From Paraburkholderia hayleyella (GTDB lineage: Bacteria; Pseudomonadota; Gammaproteobacteria; Burkholderiales; Burkholderiaceae): a DNA stretch of 64,000 nt. The notes beneath the pieces were generated by a model. That model saw only the letters and a program-made list of their open reading frames with translations, made no database searches and was not told the DNA's origin. Positions 26,913-36,257 of this stretch are shown here, one piece after another (the first letter of the stretch is position 1; each line of letters opens with the position of its first letter). Location of the stretch: assembly GCF_009455685.1 (NCBI RefSeq), contig NZ_QPES01000002.1, positions 434,001-498,000 of the forward strand, read 5' to 3'. The translations under genes were made by a program, and so were the position numbers.

Positions 26913-27431
26913 TCAGATTTTCATATTTGAATAAAGCGTTGCATCATTATTGCCAACGCTTAATGAAATTAAACCCTGGTTCTCGTCATTGATATTCAAT
27001 ACGACATGATTTCCATCTGATTGCTTTACAACCGGCTTCTCATCCAGAGAATTTAATTTTATTTTCTCTTCGGCCTTCTTTTTTGCATTCGTTTGTGAAC
27101 TCTCAGCGGAATTCATCTGGCTACGATAATAATTGGCGCCAAAGTGCATCATGCCACCCACCAATAATGTACTGCCAGCACCGGAACAGATAATCTCCGC
27201 CATTGACCAACCCAAGTCATGGGTCGCACAGACCGTAATCAAACCAACGATCGCCCCACCATACGCTGGGGGCGCAATGCGTTTGAGCTGTTCCGCACAG
27301 CCCTCATGATCCAGAGTGGTCTTTTTACCACCGAGCAAGCCTTTCTGATTATCGGCAGAATCAGGGCCTGGCGAATTAAAAAAGGAAGAAATTTTATAAA
27401 GCGAAGCAAAACAGGAATTAAATCCAGACAT
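26913..27431 (-). CDS. Small A+T-rich protein with membrane hairpin, effector candidate
   Basis: 172 aa, no known family. A polar 60-residue N-terminus is followed by two hydrophobic segments (YGGAIVGLITVCATHDLG and ICSGAGSTLLVGGMMHFGA, about residues 57-102) that could insert as a hairpin. A Lys/Asn/Ser-rich tail follows. GGTGAG lies just upstream of the ATG at 27431. An hrp-like box lies 86 bp upstream. Hairpin-type membrane proteins occur among type III effectors and translocators, but no homology is claimed. Confidence 0.55.
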   Translation of the reverse strand: MSGFNSCFASLYKISSFFNSPGPDSADNQKGLLGGKKTTLDHEGCAEQLKRIAPPAYGGAIVGLITVCATHDLGWSMAEIICSGAGSTLLVGGMMHFGANYYRSQMNSAESSQTNAKKKAEEKIKLNSLDEKPVVKQSDGNHVVLNINDENQGLISLSVGNNDATLYSNMKI

Positions 27432-27517
27432 AAATCACTCACCAATGAAATTAAAATATCGGCCAATCGGACAGAGCCACGAGCGGTGCTTTAGATCAAG
27501 TTCACCTGGTCGTCTGT

Positions 27518-27546
27518 TAAGTAACCAGTTATCGCTCCAGGGTTCC
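27518..27546 (-). promoter_or_regulatory. HrpL/ECF-like box upstream of small hairpin-protein gene
   Basis: Read on the minus strand: GGAACC, 16-bp spacer, TTACTTA. It keeps the exact GGAACC of the classical hrp box with a TT replacing CC in the second half. The spacer (CTGGAGCG...) differs from the other boxes, so the shared elements are not simple duplication. Confidence 0.75.
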
Positions 27547-27600
27547 ATTTTTGCCGTCATTTTTTGCAATTTTTACCCACCCTTCATCCGCTTACCTGAC

Positions 27601-27632
27601 GACTTCATGGCTTCATGGCCTCATGACTTCAT
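27601..27632. repeat. 8-bp tandem repeat (four units) at 3' end of soxG
   Basis: Four consecutive units of G(A/G)C(T/C)TCAT run across the soxG stop region. The soxG C-terminus (MKS and stop) lies inside one unit. It is one of many short arrays in this window. Confidence 0.7.
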
Positions 27633-28286
27633 GAACGGCTGTGCCGCGTCGAGCATGATCCGGCAACAGTAATCGGCAAAACTACGCCGCACGATCAACT
27701 CATAACGCTCGCCCAGCAACGGCACCAGCACGATCGCCGCCTTGAAATAGTGGCTCTGCGCGCATTGTCCGGGCGCCAGCACACGAGGATGCAGGTCGAG
27801 CGGACAGCCGCGCGCCAGCACCTCGCGCACGCGCTGGCCCGATGCTTCGAGCACCGTATGGCCGCTGCCGACATCCACCACCGCGGCAAACTGCCCGGCC
27901 AGCGCCTCGCGCAAGGCGGCTTCGAGCGTCGCGTGTTGCGGCTCATGCGAGCGCACCAGCCACTCGTCCGGCCCCAGCCACAGCACCTCGGCCTGTGCAC
28001 CCGAGGTCACGGTATGGGTATGGGTATTGGGCGTTGCGCTTAAGTCACAGCCCGTGACGCTGTTCACGGCGCGGGTAAAAGCCGTATCGGCGGCATCGCC
28101 GCGCACAGTCACAAGGTCGAGAAACGCCCGTTCGCGCAAACAGAACTGTTTCGATGCCGCAGCCTGATGCGCGCTCAACAGCTCCGCCACCCCATCAAGC
28201 GGCGAGACCGGCTGCGGCGTCCCGGCCATGGCCTGAATGTAATCGGGCGTGCCGCCCAACGACGCATCACCGGTTTCATTCCACAT
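27621..28286 (-). CDS. soxG: Sarcosine oxidase gamma subunit
   Basis: 221 aa. It matches the SoxG family in length and features (LREREFLDLV-type core, WLGPDEWLVRSHEP, VVDVGSGHTVLEASG). The start is the ATG at 28286 because GAAGGAG lies 9 bp upstream inside the end of soxA; it overlaps soxA. With SoxB, SoxD and SoxA it forms heterotetrameric sarcosine oxidase, oxidising N-methylglycine to glycine and a one-carbon unit. Last gene of the operon. Confidence 0.9.
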   Translation of the reverse strand: MWNETGDASLGGTPDYIQAMAGTPQPVSPLDGVAELLSAHQAAASKQFCLRERAFLDLVTVRGDAADTAFTRAVNSVTGCDLSATPNTHTHTVTSGAQAEVLWLGPDEWLVRSHEPQHATLEAALREALAGQFAAVVDVGSGHTVLEASGQRVREVLARGCPLDLHPRVLAPGQCAQSHYFKAAIVLVPLLGERYELIVRRSFADYCCRIMLDAAQPFMKS

Positions 28287-31200
28287 GCTGGCGTGCTCCT
28301 TCAGTGTCATAGAAAACGGGGCTCGTAATCATGGCTGCGATCTGCCTGCCGTTTGCCAGCGCAACCGTGACGTGCTGCCCCATCTTGTCCAGCCCGCCCT
28401 TGACCATCGCCAGCGCAATCGAGCGCTGCAGAATCGGGCTGTAATAGCTCGATGTCACGTGCCCCAGCATCGGGGCAGTCTCACCTGTAAACGGCCCAGC
28501 CACGATCTGGCTGCCCTCCGGAATCACACATGAGGCCTCTTCGGCAAGCAGGCCCACGAACTGTTTGCGGCCTGCTTTGGCGGTATCGCTACGGGCAAGC
28601 GAGCGCTTGCCGAGACAATCCTTTGCTTGCGCCACCAGGGCGCCCATGCCCAGGTCATGGGGCGTCACCGAGCCATCGGTATCCTGACCGACGATGATGT
28701 AGCCCTTCTCCGCCCGCAGCACGTGCATGGTTTCGGTGCCGTAAGGCGTGATGCCGAACTCCGCTCCCGCCGCCATCAAGGCCTGCCACACCGCGCGCCC
28801 ATAGTTGGCGGGCACGTTGACCTCATAGGCCAGCTCACCCGAGAAACTGATCCGCATCACCCGCGCGCCAACCCCGGCGACCCTGCCCGCGCGGTAGCTC
28901 ATGAAGGGAAACGCGGCATTGGCAAAATCAATCTCGCTGCATACTTTTTGCAGCACCTTGCGGCTTTGCGGCCCGACCACCGCGAACGTCGCCCAGTGAT
29001 CGGTCACGGAGGCAAGCCGGACTTGCAGATCCGGCCATTCGGTTTGCAACCAGCGCTCAAGCCAGCCCAGCACACGCGCCGCGCCACCGGTGGTGGTACT
29101 CATCAGGTAATGCTGCGCGGCCAGGCGCACGGTGACGCCATCGTCGAACACCATGCCGTTTTCATCGAGCATCAGGCCATAACGGCATTTGCCGACTTCG
29201 AGCTTGCTCCAGGCATTGGTGTAGACCCAGTTGAGCAATTGCGCGACATCCGGGCCCTGGAGATCGATCTTGCCCAGTGTCGAAGCATCCAGCAGGCCCA
29301 CGCCATGGCGCACCGCGAGGCATTCGCGGGCCACCGCCGCGTGCAGGTCTTCATCCTCGCGCGGGTAATACCAGGGGCGCTTCCAGTGACCGACGTCCTC
29401 GAAGCGCGCACCGTGTTCGACGTGCCATTCATGGAGGCAGGTCTTGCGCACGGGATCGAGCAGTTCGCCTAGTTCTCGCCCCGCGAAAGCGCCAAATGTC
29501 ACCGGTGTGTAGTTGGGGCGATAAGTCGTGGTGCCGGTTTCGGCCAAGGTCTGGCCGAGCGCTTCAGCCAGAAGCGCCATGCCATTGATATTGCCCAGCT
29601 TGCCTTGATCGGTGCCAAAGCCCAGCGCGGTATAGCGCTTCATTTGTTCGACCGCTTCGAACCCTTCGCGCGCGGCCAGCAGGATGTCGGAGGCGCAAAC
29701 GTCATTCTGGAAATCCACGAACTGCTTCGGGCCACGCGTTGCGCTCTCGCGGCTGCCGATCCGCCAGAGCGGCTCAAGCGGCATGTCGCGGGTCTCGCCA
29801 ACCTGCGGCGCGGTGCTCTGGGCCACGGTAAAACCCAGCGCGCGTGCCGCTTCGAGACCCGCCTCGCGCGCGAGACACATCCCGCGCGCGAGGCTAAACT
29901 CGCCTGCCGCCGCGCCGACGCTGCATTCCGCCTGGCGCGCCGGGCCGGGCACAAAGCAGGCTTTTGCGTCATGCCAGTGCGCCTTGCCGCCCGACTGCGC
30001 GAAGAGATGCAACACCGGGCTCCAACCGCCCGAGACCGCCAGCAAGTCACACGCCAGATCGGCCTGCTTCGCGCCGGTGCAACCAGGCTGCGTTTGGGTC
30101 GCGGGCGAATACGACGCGACTTCGACCGAGGCCACCTGACGCTTGCCGTGAGCCGCCAACACCACCGCGTGCTGCATCACCGTCACGCCCGCGTGCCGCG
30201 CGAGCGAAGGCAGCGTGCCATCGCTCGTGCCGCGCGGGTCAAGAACGCACACCTGGGCGCCACAGGCCTTGAGATCGAGTGCGCACTGATAGCCTGCGTC
30301 GTTGTTCGTGAAGACCACTGCGTTGCGCCCCGGCAGCACGCCATAGCGCTGCACGTAGGCCGAAACCGCCGAGGCCAGCATCACGCCAGGCAAATCGTTG
30401 TTGCCGAACACCAGGGGCCGCTCATGCGCGCCCGTAGCCAGAATCACGCGCTTCGCCCGAATCTTCCAGAGCAGCTCGCGCGGCCCCTGGCGCGCGGAAA
30501 CAGGCAGGTGGTCAGTCAAGCGCTGCACCACCGTGACGAGGTTGTGGTCCTGGTAGCCGAAGGCGGTACTGCGCGTGAGGATCGTCACGTCAGGCCGTTG
30601 CGCCAGTTCAGAGGCCACTGTTTCAACCCAGTGCAAGCCGTTTTCGCCATCGATCTCAGCGTGCTGCGCCAGCAGGCTGCCGCCGAGCTCGCGTTGTTCG
30701 TCCACCAGCATCACGCGCGCACCAGCCCGCGCCGCCACCTGCGCGGCGCTCAGTCCCGCCGGGCCGCCGCCCACCACCAGCACATCGCAATGCGCGTAAC
30801 ACTTGTCGTACCGGTCGGCGTCGGGGGTCTCCGGGGCGCGCCCCAGGCCCGCCGCCTGACGAATCCGCGCTTCGTATTTCGGCCACCATTGACGCGGCCA
30901 CATAAAGGTCTTGTAGTAAAAGCCCGCCGGCAAAAACCGGGCGAATAGCTGGTTGATCGCCAGGCGGTCGCGTTCGAGACTCGGCTGCGCATTCACGCTC
31001 GCCGCGACCAGCCCCTCGTACAACTCGACCTCGGTCGCACGCGCATTCGGCACTGTGTACGCGCCACGCTCAAGCTGCACGATTGCATTGGGCTCCTCGA
31101 CGCCCGCCGTGACGATGCCGCGTGGCCGGTGATACTTGACGCTGCGCGCGACAAAATGCACGCCGTTGGCCAGCAGCGCGGAGGCCAGCGTGTCACCCTG

Positions 31201-31299
31201 AAACCCCTGATACGGGCGGCCATTGAACGTGAAGCTCAGCGGCCGGGTGCGATCGATGCGGCCGCCCGTGGCGAGGCGTCTCTTCTGGCTGAGGGTCAT
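28276..31299 (-). CDS. soxA: Sarcosine oxidase alpha subunit
   Basis: 1007 aa, the usual length. N-terminal redox domain (GFQGDTLASALLANGVHFV) and NAD-binding loop VLVVGGGPAGLSAAQVAARAG are followed by a C-terminal aminomethyltransferase (GcvT-like) domain that binds tetrahydrofolate (IDLQGPDVAQLLNWVYTN, GALVAQAKDCLGKRSLARS). The start overlaps the soxD stop (ATGA). The GcvT half passes the sarcosine methyl group to folate; without folate, formaldehyde is released. Confidence 0.95.
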   Translation of the reverse strand: MTLSQKRRLATGGRIDRTRPLSFTFNGRPYQGFQGDTLASALLANGVHFVARSVKYHRPRGIVTAGVEEPNAIVQLERGAYTVPNARATEVELYEGLVAASVNAQPSLERDRLAINQLFARFLPAGFYYKTFMWPRQWWPKYEARIRQAAGLGRAPETPDADRYDKCYAHCDVLVVGGGPAGLSAAQVAARAGARVMLVDEQRELGGSLLAQHAEIDGENGLHWVETVASELAQRPDVTILTRSTAFGYQDHNLVTVVQRLTDHLPVSARQGPRELLWKIRAKRVILATGAHERPLVFGNNDLPGVMLASAVSAYVQRYGVLPGRNAVVFTNNDAGYQCALDLKACGAQVCVLDPRGTSDGTLPSLARHAGVTVMQHAVVLAAHGKRQVASVEVASYSPATQTQPGCTGAKQADLACDLLAVSGGWSPVLHLFAQSGGKAHWHDAKACFVPGPARQAECSVGAAAGEFSLARGMCLAREAGLEAARALGFTVAQSTAPQVGETRDMPLEPLWRIGSRESATRGPKQFVDFQNDVCASDILLAAREGFEAVEQMKRYTALGFGTDQGKLGNINGMALLAEALGQTLAETGTTTYRPNYTPVTFGAFAGRELGELLDPVRKTCLHEWHVEHGARFEDVGHWKRPWYYPREDEDLHAAVARECLAVRHGVGLLDASTLGKIDLQGPDVAQLLNWVYTNAWSKLEVGKCRYGLMLDENGMVFDDGVTVRLAAQHYLMSTTTGGAARVLGWLERWLQTEWPDLQVRLASVTDHWATFAVVGPQSRKVLQKVCSEIDFANAAFPFMSYRAGRVAGVGARVMRISFSGELAYEVNVPANYGRAVWQALMAAGAEFGITPYGTETMHVLRAEKGYIIVGQDTDGSVTPHDLGMGALVAQAKDCLGKRSLARSDTAKAGRKQFVGLLAEEASCVIPEGSQIVAGPFTGETAPMLGHVTSSYYSPILQRSIALAMVKGGLDKMGQHVTVALANGRQIAAMITSPVFYDTEGARQHVE

Positions 31300-31634
31300 G
31301 ACGTCGTGCTTCCTGTCACACCCGCAGCCACAGCGCCGGGCCTGGTGGGGCTCGTGTCGTGCTCCGCTTGAGGCGGCCGCGAAAATTTCACGTAGCCCAG
31401 AAATTCATACGTCACCGTATCGCGCAGCGCCTTGAACCAGCGGCGGCAACCCATGGCGTGCAACCACTGCTCAGCGTGCACGCCACGCGGGTTGTCGCGC
31501 ATGAACAGGTACTCGCCCCACTCCTGGTCGCTGAGCGTCTCGGGGTTCAGCGGCCGCACGATATTGGCCTCGCCGCCACAGGTAAATTCAGATTCGGCGC
31601 GCGGGCCGCACCATGGACATTCGATCAGTAGCAT
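31296..31634 (-). CDS. soxD: Sarcosine oxidase delta subunit
   Basis: 112 aa. Cys-rich zinc-binding protein (MLLIECPWCGPR then EFTCGGEA) with RDNPRGVHAEQWLHAMGCR as in SoxD. The ATG at 31634 gives the canonical N-terminus; an ATG four codons upstream is less likely. It sits between soxB and soxA, as in other soxBDAG operons. Confidence 0.93.
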   Translation of the reverse strand: MLLIECPWCGPRAESEFTCGGEANIVRPLNPETLSDQEWGEYLFMRDNPRGVHAEQWLHAMGCRRWFKALRDTVTYEFLGYVKFSRPPQAEHDTSPTRPGAVAAGVTGSTTS

Positions 31635-31697
31635 GGAGTTCTCCATTGTTTCGTTTCTCCGTGACAGGCTAAAGGCCTGGAGCCAGAAGAAGCCGCG

Positions 31698-32942
31698 CTA
31701 GTGCGCCACCGCCGCCGCGCCATGTTCGTCGATCAGGTGGCCGGTATAAAAACGCTCCAGCGAGAACGGCGCATTCAGCTCATGCGGGCAATCGTGGGCG
31801 ATGGTGTGAGCGAAAACCCAGCCCGACCCCGGCGTGGCCTTGAAGCCCCCAGTGCCCCAGCCGCAATTGAAGTACAAGCCCTTCACATCGGTCTTGCCGA
31901 TGATCGGGCAGGCATCGGGCGAGACATCGACGATGCCGCCCCACTGCCGGTTCATGCGCACGCGCGAAAACACCGGGAACATCTCGACAATCGCCTGCAA
32001 CGTGCCTTCGATGATCTGAAAACTGCCGCGCTGGCCAAAGCCGGTGTACTGGTCCACGCCCGCGCCGATCACCAGATCGCCCTTGTCGGACTGGCTGATA
32101 TACGCATGCACCGCGTTGGACATCACGACCGTGTTCAGCACCGGCTTGATGGGCTCCGACACCAGCGCCTGCAAGGGATGGCTTTCTAGCGGCAAGCGCA
32201 GCCCGGCCATCTCAGCCAGTGTCGTCGTGTGGCCCGCTGCCGCCACGGCGACTTTCTTCGCGCGGATGAAACCCTTGACGGTATCGACGCCCGTCACCGC
32301 CCCGCCTTCGCGGCGAATCCCGGTCACCTGGCAATTCTGGATCAGGTCGACGCCATGCTGATCCGCACCACGGGCGAAGCCCCAGGCCACCGCGTCATGC
32401 CGCGCCACGCCAGCGCGCCGCTGTAGCGAAGCGCCCAGCACCGGATAGCGGCTCTTGAGGTTGAGCGTCGGCTCGATGGCCTTGATCTGCTCGGGCGTGA
32501 TGAACTCGGCATCCACCCCATTGAGCCGGTTCGCATTGACGCGCCGCTCGGTGTCGCGCACGTCTTGCAGCGTATGCGCCAGATTCATCACGCCGCGCTG
32601 GCTGAACATCACGTTGTAGTTCAGATCTTGCGCAAGCCCCTCCCACAGCTTCATCGCCTTTTCATAGAGCCTCGCCGATTCGTCCCACAGATAATTCGAG
32701 CGCACGATCGTGGTATTGCGCGCGGTATTACCGCCGCCCAGCCAGCCTTTTTCCAGCACCGCGATATGGCGCACGCCGTGCTCTTTCGCCAGGTAATAAG
32801 CCGTCGCCAAGCCGTGCCCACCACCGCCGACCAGCACCACGTCGTATTCGCGCCGAGGCTCAGGGCTGCGCCACTGGCGCGCCCAGTTCTCGTGATACGA
32901 CAACCCGTTGCGCAGCAAACTGAAGATCGAATAACGGCTCAT
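31698..32942 (-). CDS. soxB: Sarcosine oxidase beta subunit
   Basis: 414 aa. FAD-binding GxGxxG-type loop VVLVGGGGHGLATAYYLA; the stretch ARHDAVAWGFARGAD holds the His that binds FMN covalently in the family. The start MSRYSIFSLLRNG is the family's canonical N-terminus. First gene of the operon. Its 5' 343 bp are duplicated at 37926-38268. The regulator gene lies divergently upstream. Confidence 0.95.
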   Translation of the reverse strand: MSRYSIFSLLRNGLSYHENWARQWRSPEPRREYDVVLVGGGGHGLATAYYLAKEHGVRHIAVLEKGWLGGGNTARNTTIVRSNYLWDESARLYEKAMKLWEGLAQDLNYNVMFSQRGVMNLAHTLQDVRDTERRVNANRLNGVDAEFITPEQIKAIEPTLNLKSRYPVLGASLQRRAGVARHDAVAWGFARGADQHGVDLIQNCQVTGIRREGGAVTGVDTVKGFIRAKKVAVAAAGHTTTLAEMAGLRLPLESHPLQALVSEPIKPVLNTVVMSNAVHAYISQSDKGDLVIGAGVDQYTGFGQRGSFQIIEGTLQAIVEMFPVFSRVRMNRQWGGIVDVSPDACPIIGKTDVKGLYFNCGWGTGGFKATPGSGWVFAHTIAHDCPHELNAPFSLERFYTGHLIDEHGAAAVAH

Positions 32943-33180
32943 CCGGCCCATCCCGTTCGTTAGCAGGCGATGACGTTCACGACGAGGCTGCCATGCGCTG
33001 CCGTGCGTTGTATCCCGGCGCCACTACACCCGGACAAAAGAAACGCCGATAGAACAAACCCGCCAAACATCCGGGATCGCCACGACACGCCACGTTGCGG
33101 CAGGCGATCTATACGTTTTTACGCAGGTTGCTGGCGCAAAAACGCAAGTTGTAGCGCATACGTTGCGCCACGCTTGAATA

Positions 33181-33208
33181 CCGCTTGCCGCTTGCCGCTT
33201 GCCGCTTG
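33181..33208. repeat. 7-bp VNTR CCGCTTG, 4 units (copy A)
   Basis: Four perfect units lie about 70 bp before the regulator's start codon and about 240 bp before soxB, in the divergent control region. The copy-B equivalent at 38507-38597 has 13 units, so the array changes length on a short time scale. Confidence 0.9.
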
Positions 33209-33277
33209 CCGCGCCATGTCTCCACGCCGGTCTCCGAGCGCTGCGCTCCGTTCCGGCCAACCTTCCCGCAACCGCTC

Positions 33278-34432
33278 ATGCCCTCACTTGCCGCTGCCGC
33301 GCCGCACCCCATGACCCTCACCGAATCGCCCACGCCTGATGCGAACCTGACGGACCTGACGAACCTGACAAGTACCGCCACCGTGCTTCCCAGCCCGCCA
33401 CGCCTCCGCTTTGGCATCGTGCTGCTGCCCAACTTCACGCTGACAGCGCTTTCCGGCTTTATCGACATGCTGCGGCTTGCCGCCGACGACGGTGACGGCA
33501 GCAAGCCCGTGCGCTGCACGTGGAGCGTGATCGGCCCCTCCCTCGCTCCGGTGCGCGCAAGCTGCGGCATTCCGCTCACCCCCGAGGCCACCTTCGCCAC
33601 GACCCGACCGCAAGACGCTTTCGATTACCTCGTCGTGGCAGGGGGCCTGCTGCATGCCGGGCCACAAGTTGGCGACGACACCTTGCAGTTCATTCGCGCC
33701 GCCGCCCGTGGCCACACGACACTCGTTGGCATCTGCACCGGCGCGTTCGCGCTGATGCGCGCGGGCGTGCTGGACGGCCATCGCATCTGCGTCAGCTGGT
33801 TTCATTACTGGGATTTTCTGCAGCGCTTTCCCGCCGCCGATGCCAGCGCCCTGGTGGCTGACCGTCTGTTCGTGATCGACCGGCGACGCATCACCTGCTC
33901 CGGCGGGCGCGCGACGATCGACGTCGCCGCCGCGATCCTGCTGCGCCACCTCGATCGCGCAACAGTGCAAAAAGCGCTGCGTATCTTGCTGGTGGGAGAA
34001 AGACAAACAGGTAATGCACCGCAACCCCATCCGCCAGGGCTTGAGCCTGCAACGCATCCGCTCGTCACGCGCGCGATTTTGCTGATGGAGCAGCACGTCG
34101 GGCACGCCCTGCCGCTGGAGGCGCTCGCACGCAAGCTCGATGTCTCACCGCGGCAGCTGGAGCGGCGCTTCAAGGCCGCGACCGGCAAGAGCCCACAGAC
34201 CTTCGCGCGCCAGGTCCGGCTGCGCACCGCCGCCTGGCTGCTCACCCGCTCTGGACGCAGCGTGGCCGATATCGCTTCGAGCTGTGGCTTCTCGGATGCC
34301 TCGCATCTGGGACGGGAACTGCGCAAGCACTATGGCGTGCCGCCCGTGGCGTTCCGCGATCGGGGCCGGGGTGCTAGCGCAGCGGCAGCCTTACTCGATG
34401 AAACGTTTCCTGGACGCGTGAAGGTATTTTAA
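33278..34432 (+). CDS. GlxA-family AraC-type regulator, copy A (sarcosine/glycine-betaine catabolism)
   Basis: 384 aa. An N-terminal DJ-1/PfpI-like domain (FGIVLLPNFTLTALSGFIDML, GICTGAFALMRAGVLDGH, SGGRATIDVAA) is followed by a C-terminal AraC helix-turn-helix (about 280-384: VSPRQLERRFKAATGKSP and DIASSCGFSDASHLGRELR). This is the GbdR/SouR-like group that activates methylglycine catabolism. Divergent from soxB with the VNTR between. ATG 33278 and 33311 are both possible starts. The stop codon lies inside a GTATTT-T-AAATAC palindrome (34424-34436). Confidence 0.85.
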   Translation: MPSLAAAAPHPMTLTESPTPDANLTDLTNLTSTATVLPSPPRLRFGIVLLPNFTLTALSGFIDMLRLAADDGDGSKPVRCTWSVIGPSLAPVRASCGIPLTPEATFATTRPQDAFDYLVVAGGLLHAGPQVGDDTLQFIRAAARGHTTLVGICTGAFALMRAGVLDGHRICVSWFHYWDFLQRFPAADASALVADRLFVIDRRRITCSGGRATIDVAAAILLRHLDRATVQKALRILLVGERQTGNAPQPHPPGLEPATHPLVTRAILLMEQHVGHALPLEALARKLDVSPRQLERRFKAATGKSPQTFARQVRLRTAAWLLTRSGRSVADIASSCGFSDASHLGRELRKHYGVPPVAFRDRGRGASAAAALLDETFPGRVKVF

Positions 34433-34484
34433 ATACGGCTGAAAACACTGGCTTCGAAAAGTCATTGCCGGCCAGCATTTTCAC

Positions 34485-34512
34485 GGAACTTCTTGCGGTT
34501 GAATGTTACATA
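34485..34512 (+). promoter_or_regulatory. HrpL/ECF-like box upstream of effector-like gene 1
   Basis: GGAACT, 15-bp spacer, TTACATA, 87 bp before the ATG at 34600. It has a leader shared with genes 2 and 3, ending in a CCCCCAGGAG ribosome-binding site. Confidence 0.75.
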
Positions 34513-34599
34513 CCACGCGGCGTTACTTCTATTGAATCGCCCTGATATTTTTATGATGTTCCTGTATTTATTTAATTCGACTTCCCCCAGGAGATTTAT

Positions 34600-35886
34600 A
34601 TGAGCAACGTTAGCAGCATCGCCCCTAATTCAATTAACCAAAACTCTATCGACATAAATGACAACAATCAAAATAATCAATCAAACGAGAATAATGGCAA
34701 ATCAGTTGGAACAGCATCTGGCTCCCGGCGGGGTTCTATAGAAAATTTTTCAACTCCGTTGAATAACCCAGAAGTTTTGGTTGATACCGATCAACAACCC
34801 AAAGTCAACGAGACTACAACTACATCAACCACTAGCGACAATAAAACACATAATAACCTTGAAACAAATGAAAAAAATAATACAATCAGCCACCAAGATA
34901 CTTGCGAAGAAGTTTTTCGACTATTTAACCAAGAATCCCCAGATCCAAAAAAAATTGCGCCTTTACTGACCACCGAAAAGGGTAAAGAAATACTAGCTGA
35001 TGCACTAAATATGATGCATTATGCAAGATATTTCGATTATCGCCAAACCCTCTCGTTCAGCATCTACGCAAACCGCCTTCTAGAAATGATCAACCCAACC
35101 GATCTCAATCAGTTCTTCAAAGATAAGCCTGAATTAAAATCAAAGCTATTAAAATCCGTAGCCACCCTGCAGTATCGCCGCCTAAATTTCAACCTGGATT
35201 TCATGTTCAAAAACACGGAAATGTTTGGTCAATCTGGCCATGAACTTCTTGGCGCGAGCACATCTCCAGAAAATACTTGTGAATACAAATTAATCACTTC
35301 ACTCATAGCTATCCATACCAGCCTAAGCAAGGCTTATTATCCGCTCAAGGTCAAGGAAAAATTAGAGCACGCCAAGACAGAATGGAATAGGAACGAGACT
35401 GAAATTCAGAACAATAAAAACCAGTTGCTATCATTAAACGCAACGAGTCGAAAAAATACATACCAGCTCATTACAGAAAAAAAATTTGCATTCCAATATA
35501 CTGATTTAACTACAAAAGCCGAAATCACTAGTAAAATTGATGCCATCGCAAAACTAGAAGAATCGCATAAAACCCTATTATCTCAAATAGCAATGCTGAC
35601 CCAGGAAAATAATTCCATAACCGAAAAAATTCAATACGTCAGCACCCGCACTCAAAAAGAGATCGCATACCTCAATATCAAGCAGCTTATAGATAGAAAA
35701 ATCAACGATGATGATGTAAACCGGATTGTTATTCTCTGCACTGAAATCACCAACATAGTAAACGACCCCGTGATGAAAAACTACTGCGACCTCCCCGAAC
35801 CAGAATTTCTTTACCGCAAGGCATGCGAAATATTTGAAACAAATGAAACGCAAACCCGCCTGAAAAACGATCTCGTTAAATCGTAA
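34600..35886 (+). CDS. Effector-like family protein 1 (A+T-rich paralogue)
   Basis: 428 aa, no family recognised. The first 45 residues are rich in Asn, Ser, Gln and Ile, with almost no Leu, typical of type III secretion signals. An SGSRRGSIE motif follows (residues 41-48), then a Thr-rich linker, a helical core with LEMINPTDLNQFFKDKPEL and LNFNLDFMFKNTE, a coiled coil around residues 270-360, and a C-terminal motif DPVMKNYC. AGGAG lies 7 bp before the ATG. It has its own hrp-like box. RRGS matches a protein-kinase-A site (RRxS), an interesting but unproven hint at host processing. Confidence 0.65.
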   Translation: MSNVSSIAPNSINQNSIDINDNNQNNQSNENNGKSVGTASGSRRGSIENFSTPLNNPEVLVDTDQQPKVNETTTTSTTSDNKTHNNLETNEKNNTISHQDTCEEVFRLFNQESPDPKKIAPLLTTEKGKEILADALNMMHYARYFDYRQTLSFSIYANRLLEMINPTDLNQFFKDKPELKSKLLKSVATLQYRRLNFNLDFMFKNTEMFGQSGHELLGASTSPENTCEYKLITSLIAIHTSLSKAYYPLKVKEKLEHAKTEWNRNETEIQNNKNQLLSLNATSRKNTYQLITEKKFAFQYTDLTTKAEITSKIDAIAKLEESHKTLLSQIAMLTQENNSITEKIQYVSTRTQKEIAYLNIKQLIDRKINDDDVNRIVILCTEITNIVNDPVMKNYCDLPEPEFLYRKACEIFETNETQTRLKNDLVKS

Positions 35887-36257
35887 TACGCTACCCAGCA
35901 CTTTACCGCTCCCGGGATTTTCGGCGATGCGCTATTTCGCCCAGCCGCTCACAGTGTTCAACCGGTTTATTCCTTGGACAACACGTTTGCCGGCGGGATG
36001 CCTAGCGGCCTGGCCGATGCCGCTTCGAGCGCTGACTTTCCGACGGGCCTTGCTCGATAAAACATTCTCAGGCGCACGAAGGTATTTTAAATACGGCTGA
36101 AAACACTGGCTTCGAAAAGCCATTGCCGGCCAGCATTTTCACGGAACTTCTTGCGGTTCAATGTTACATACCATGCGGCGTTACTTCTATTGAATCGCCC
36201 TGATATTTTTATGATGTTCCTGTATTTATTTAATTCGACTTCCCCCAGGAGATTTAT
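35887..36257. repeat. Conserved inter-gene segment 1 (effector-gene unit)
   Basis: 371 bp carrying no gene. It begins with a segment shared by all four paralogues after their stops (CTTTACCGCTCCCGGGATTT). It includes a degenerate echo of the regulator's 3' end (36050-36096, TTGCTCGAT then GGTATTTTAAATACGG) and then the leader with the next hrp-like box. The same segment occurs after genes 2 and 3, and in part after gene 4. Confidence 0.75.
36143..36170 (+). promoter_or_regulatory. HrpL/ECF-like box upstream of effector-like gene 2
   Basis: GGAACT, 15-bp spacer, TTACATA, 87 bp before the ATG at 36258; nearly identical to the box of gene 1. Confidence 0.75.
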
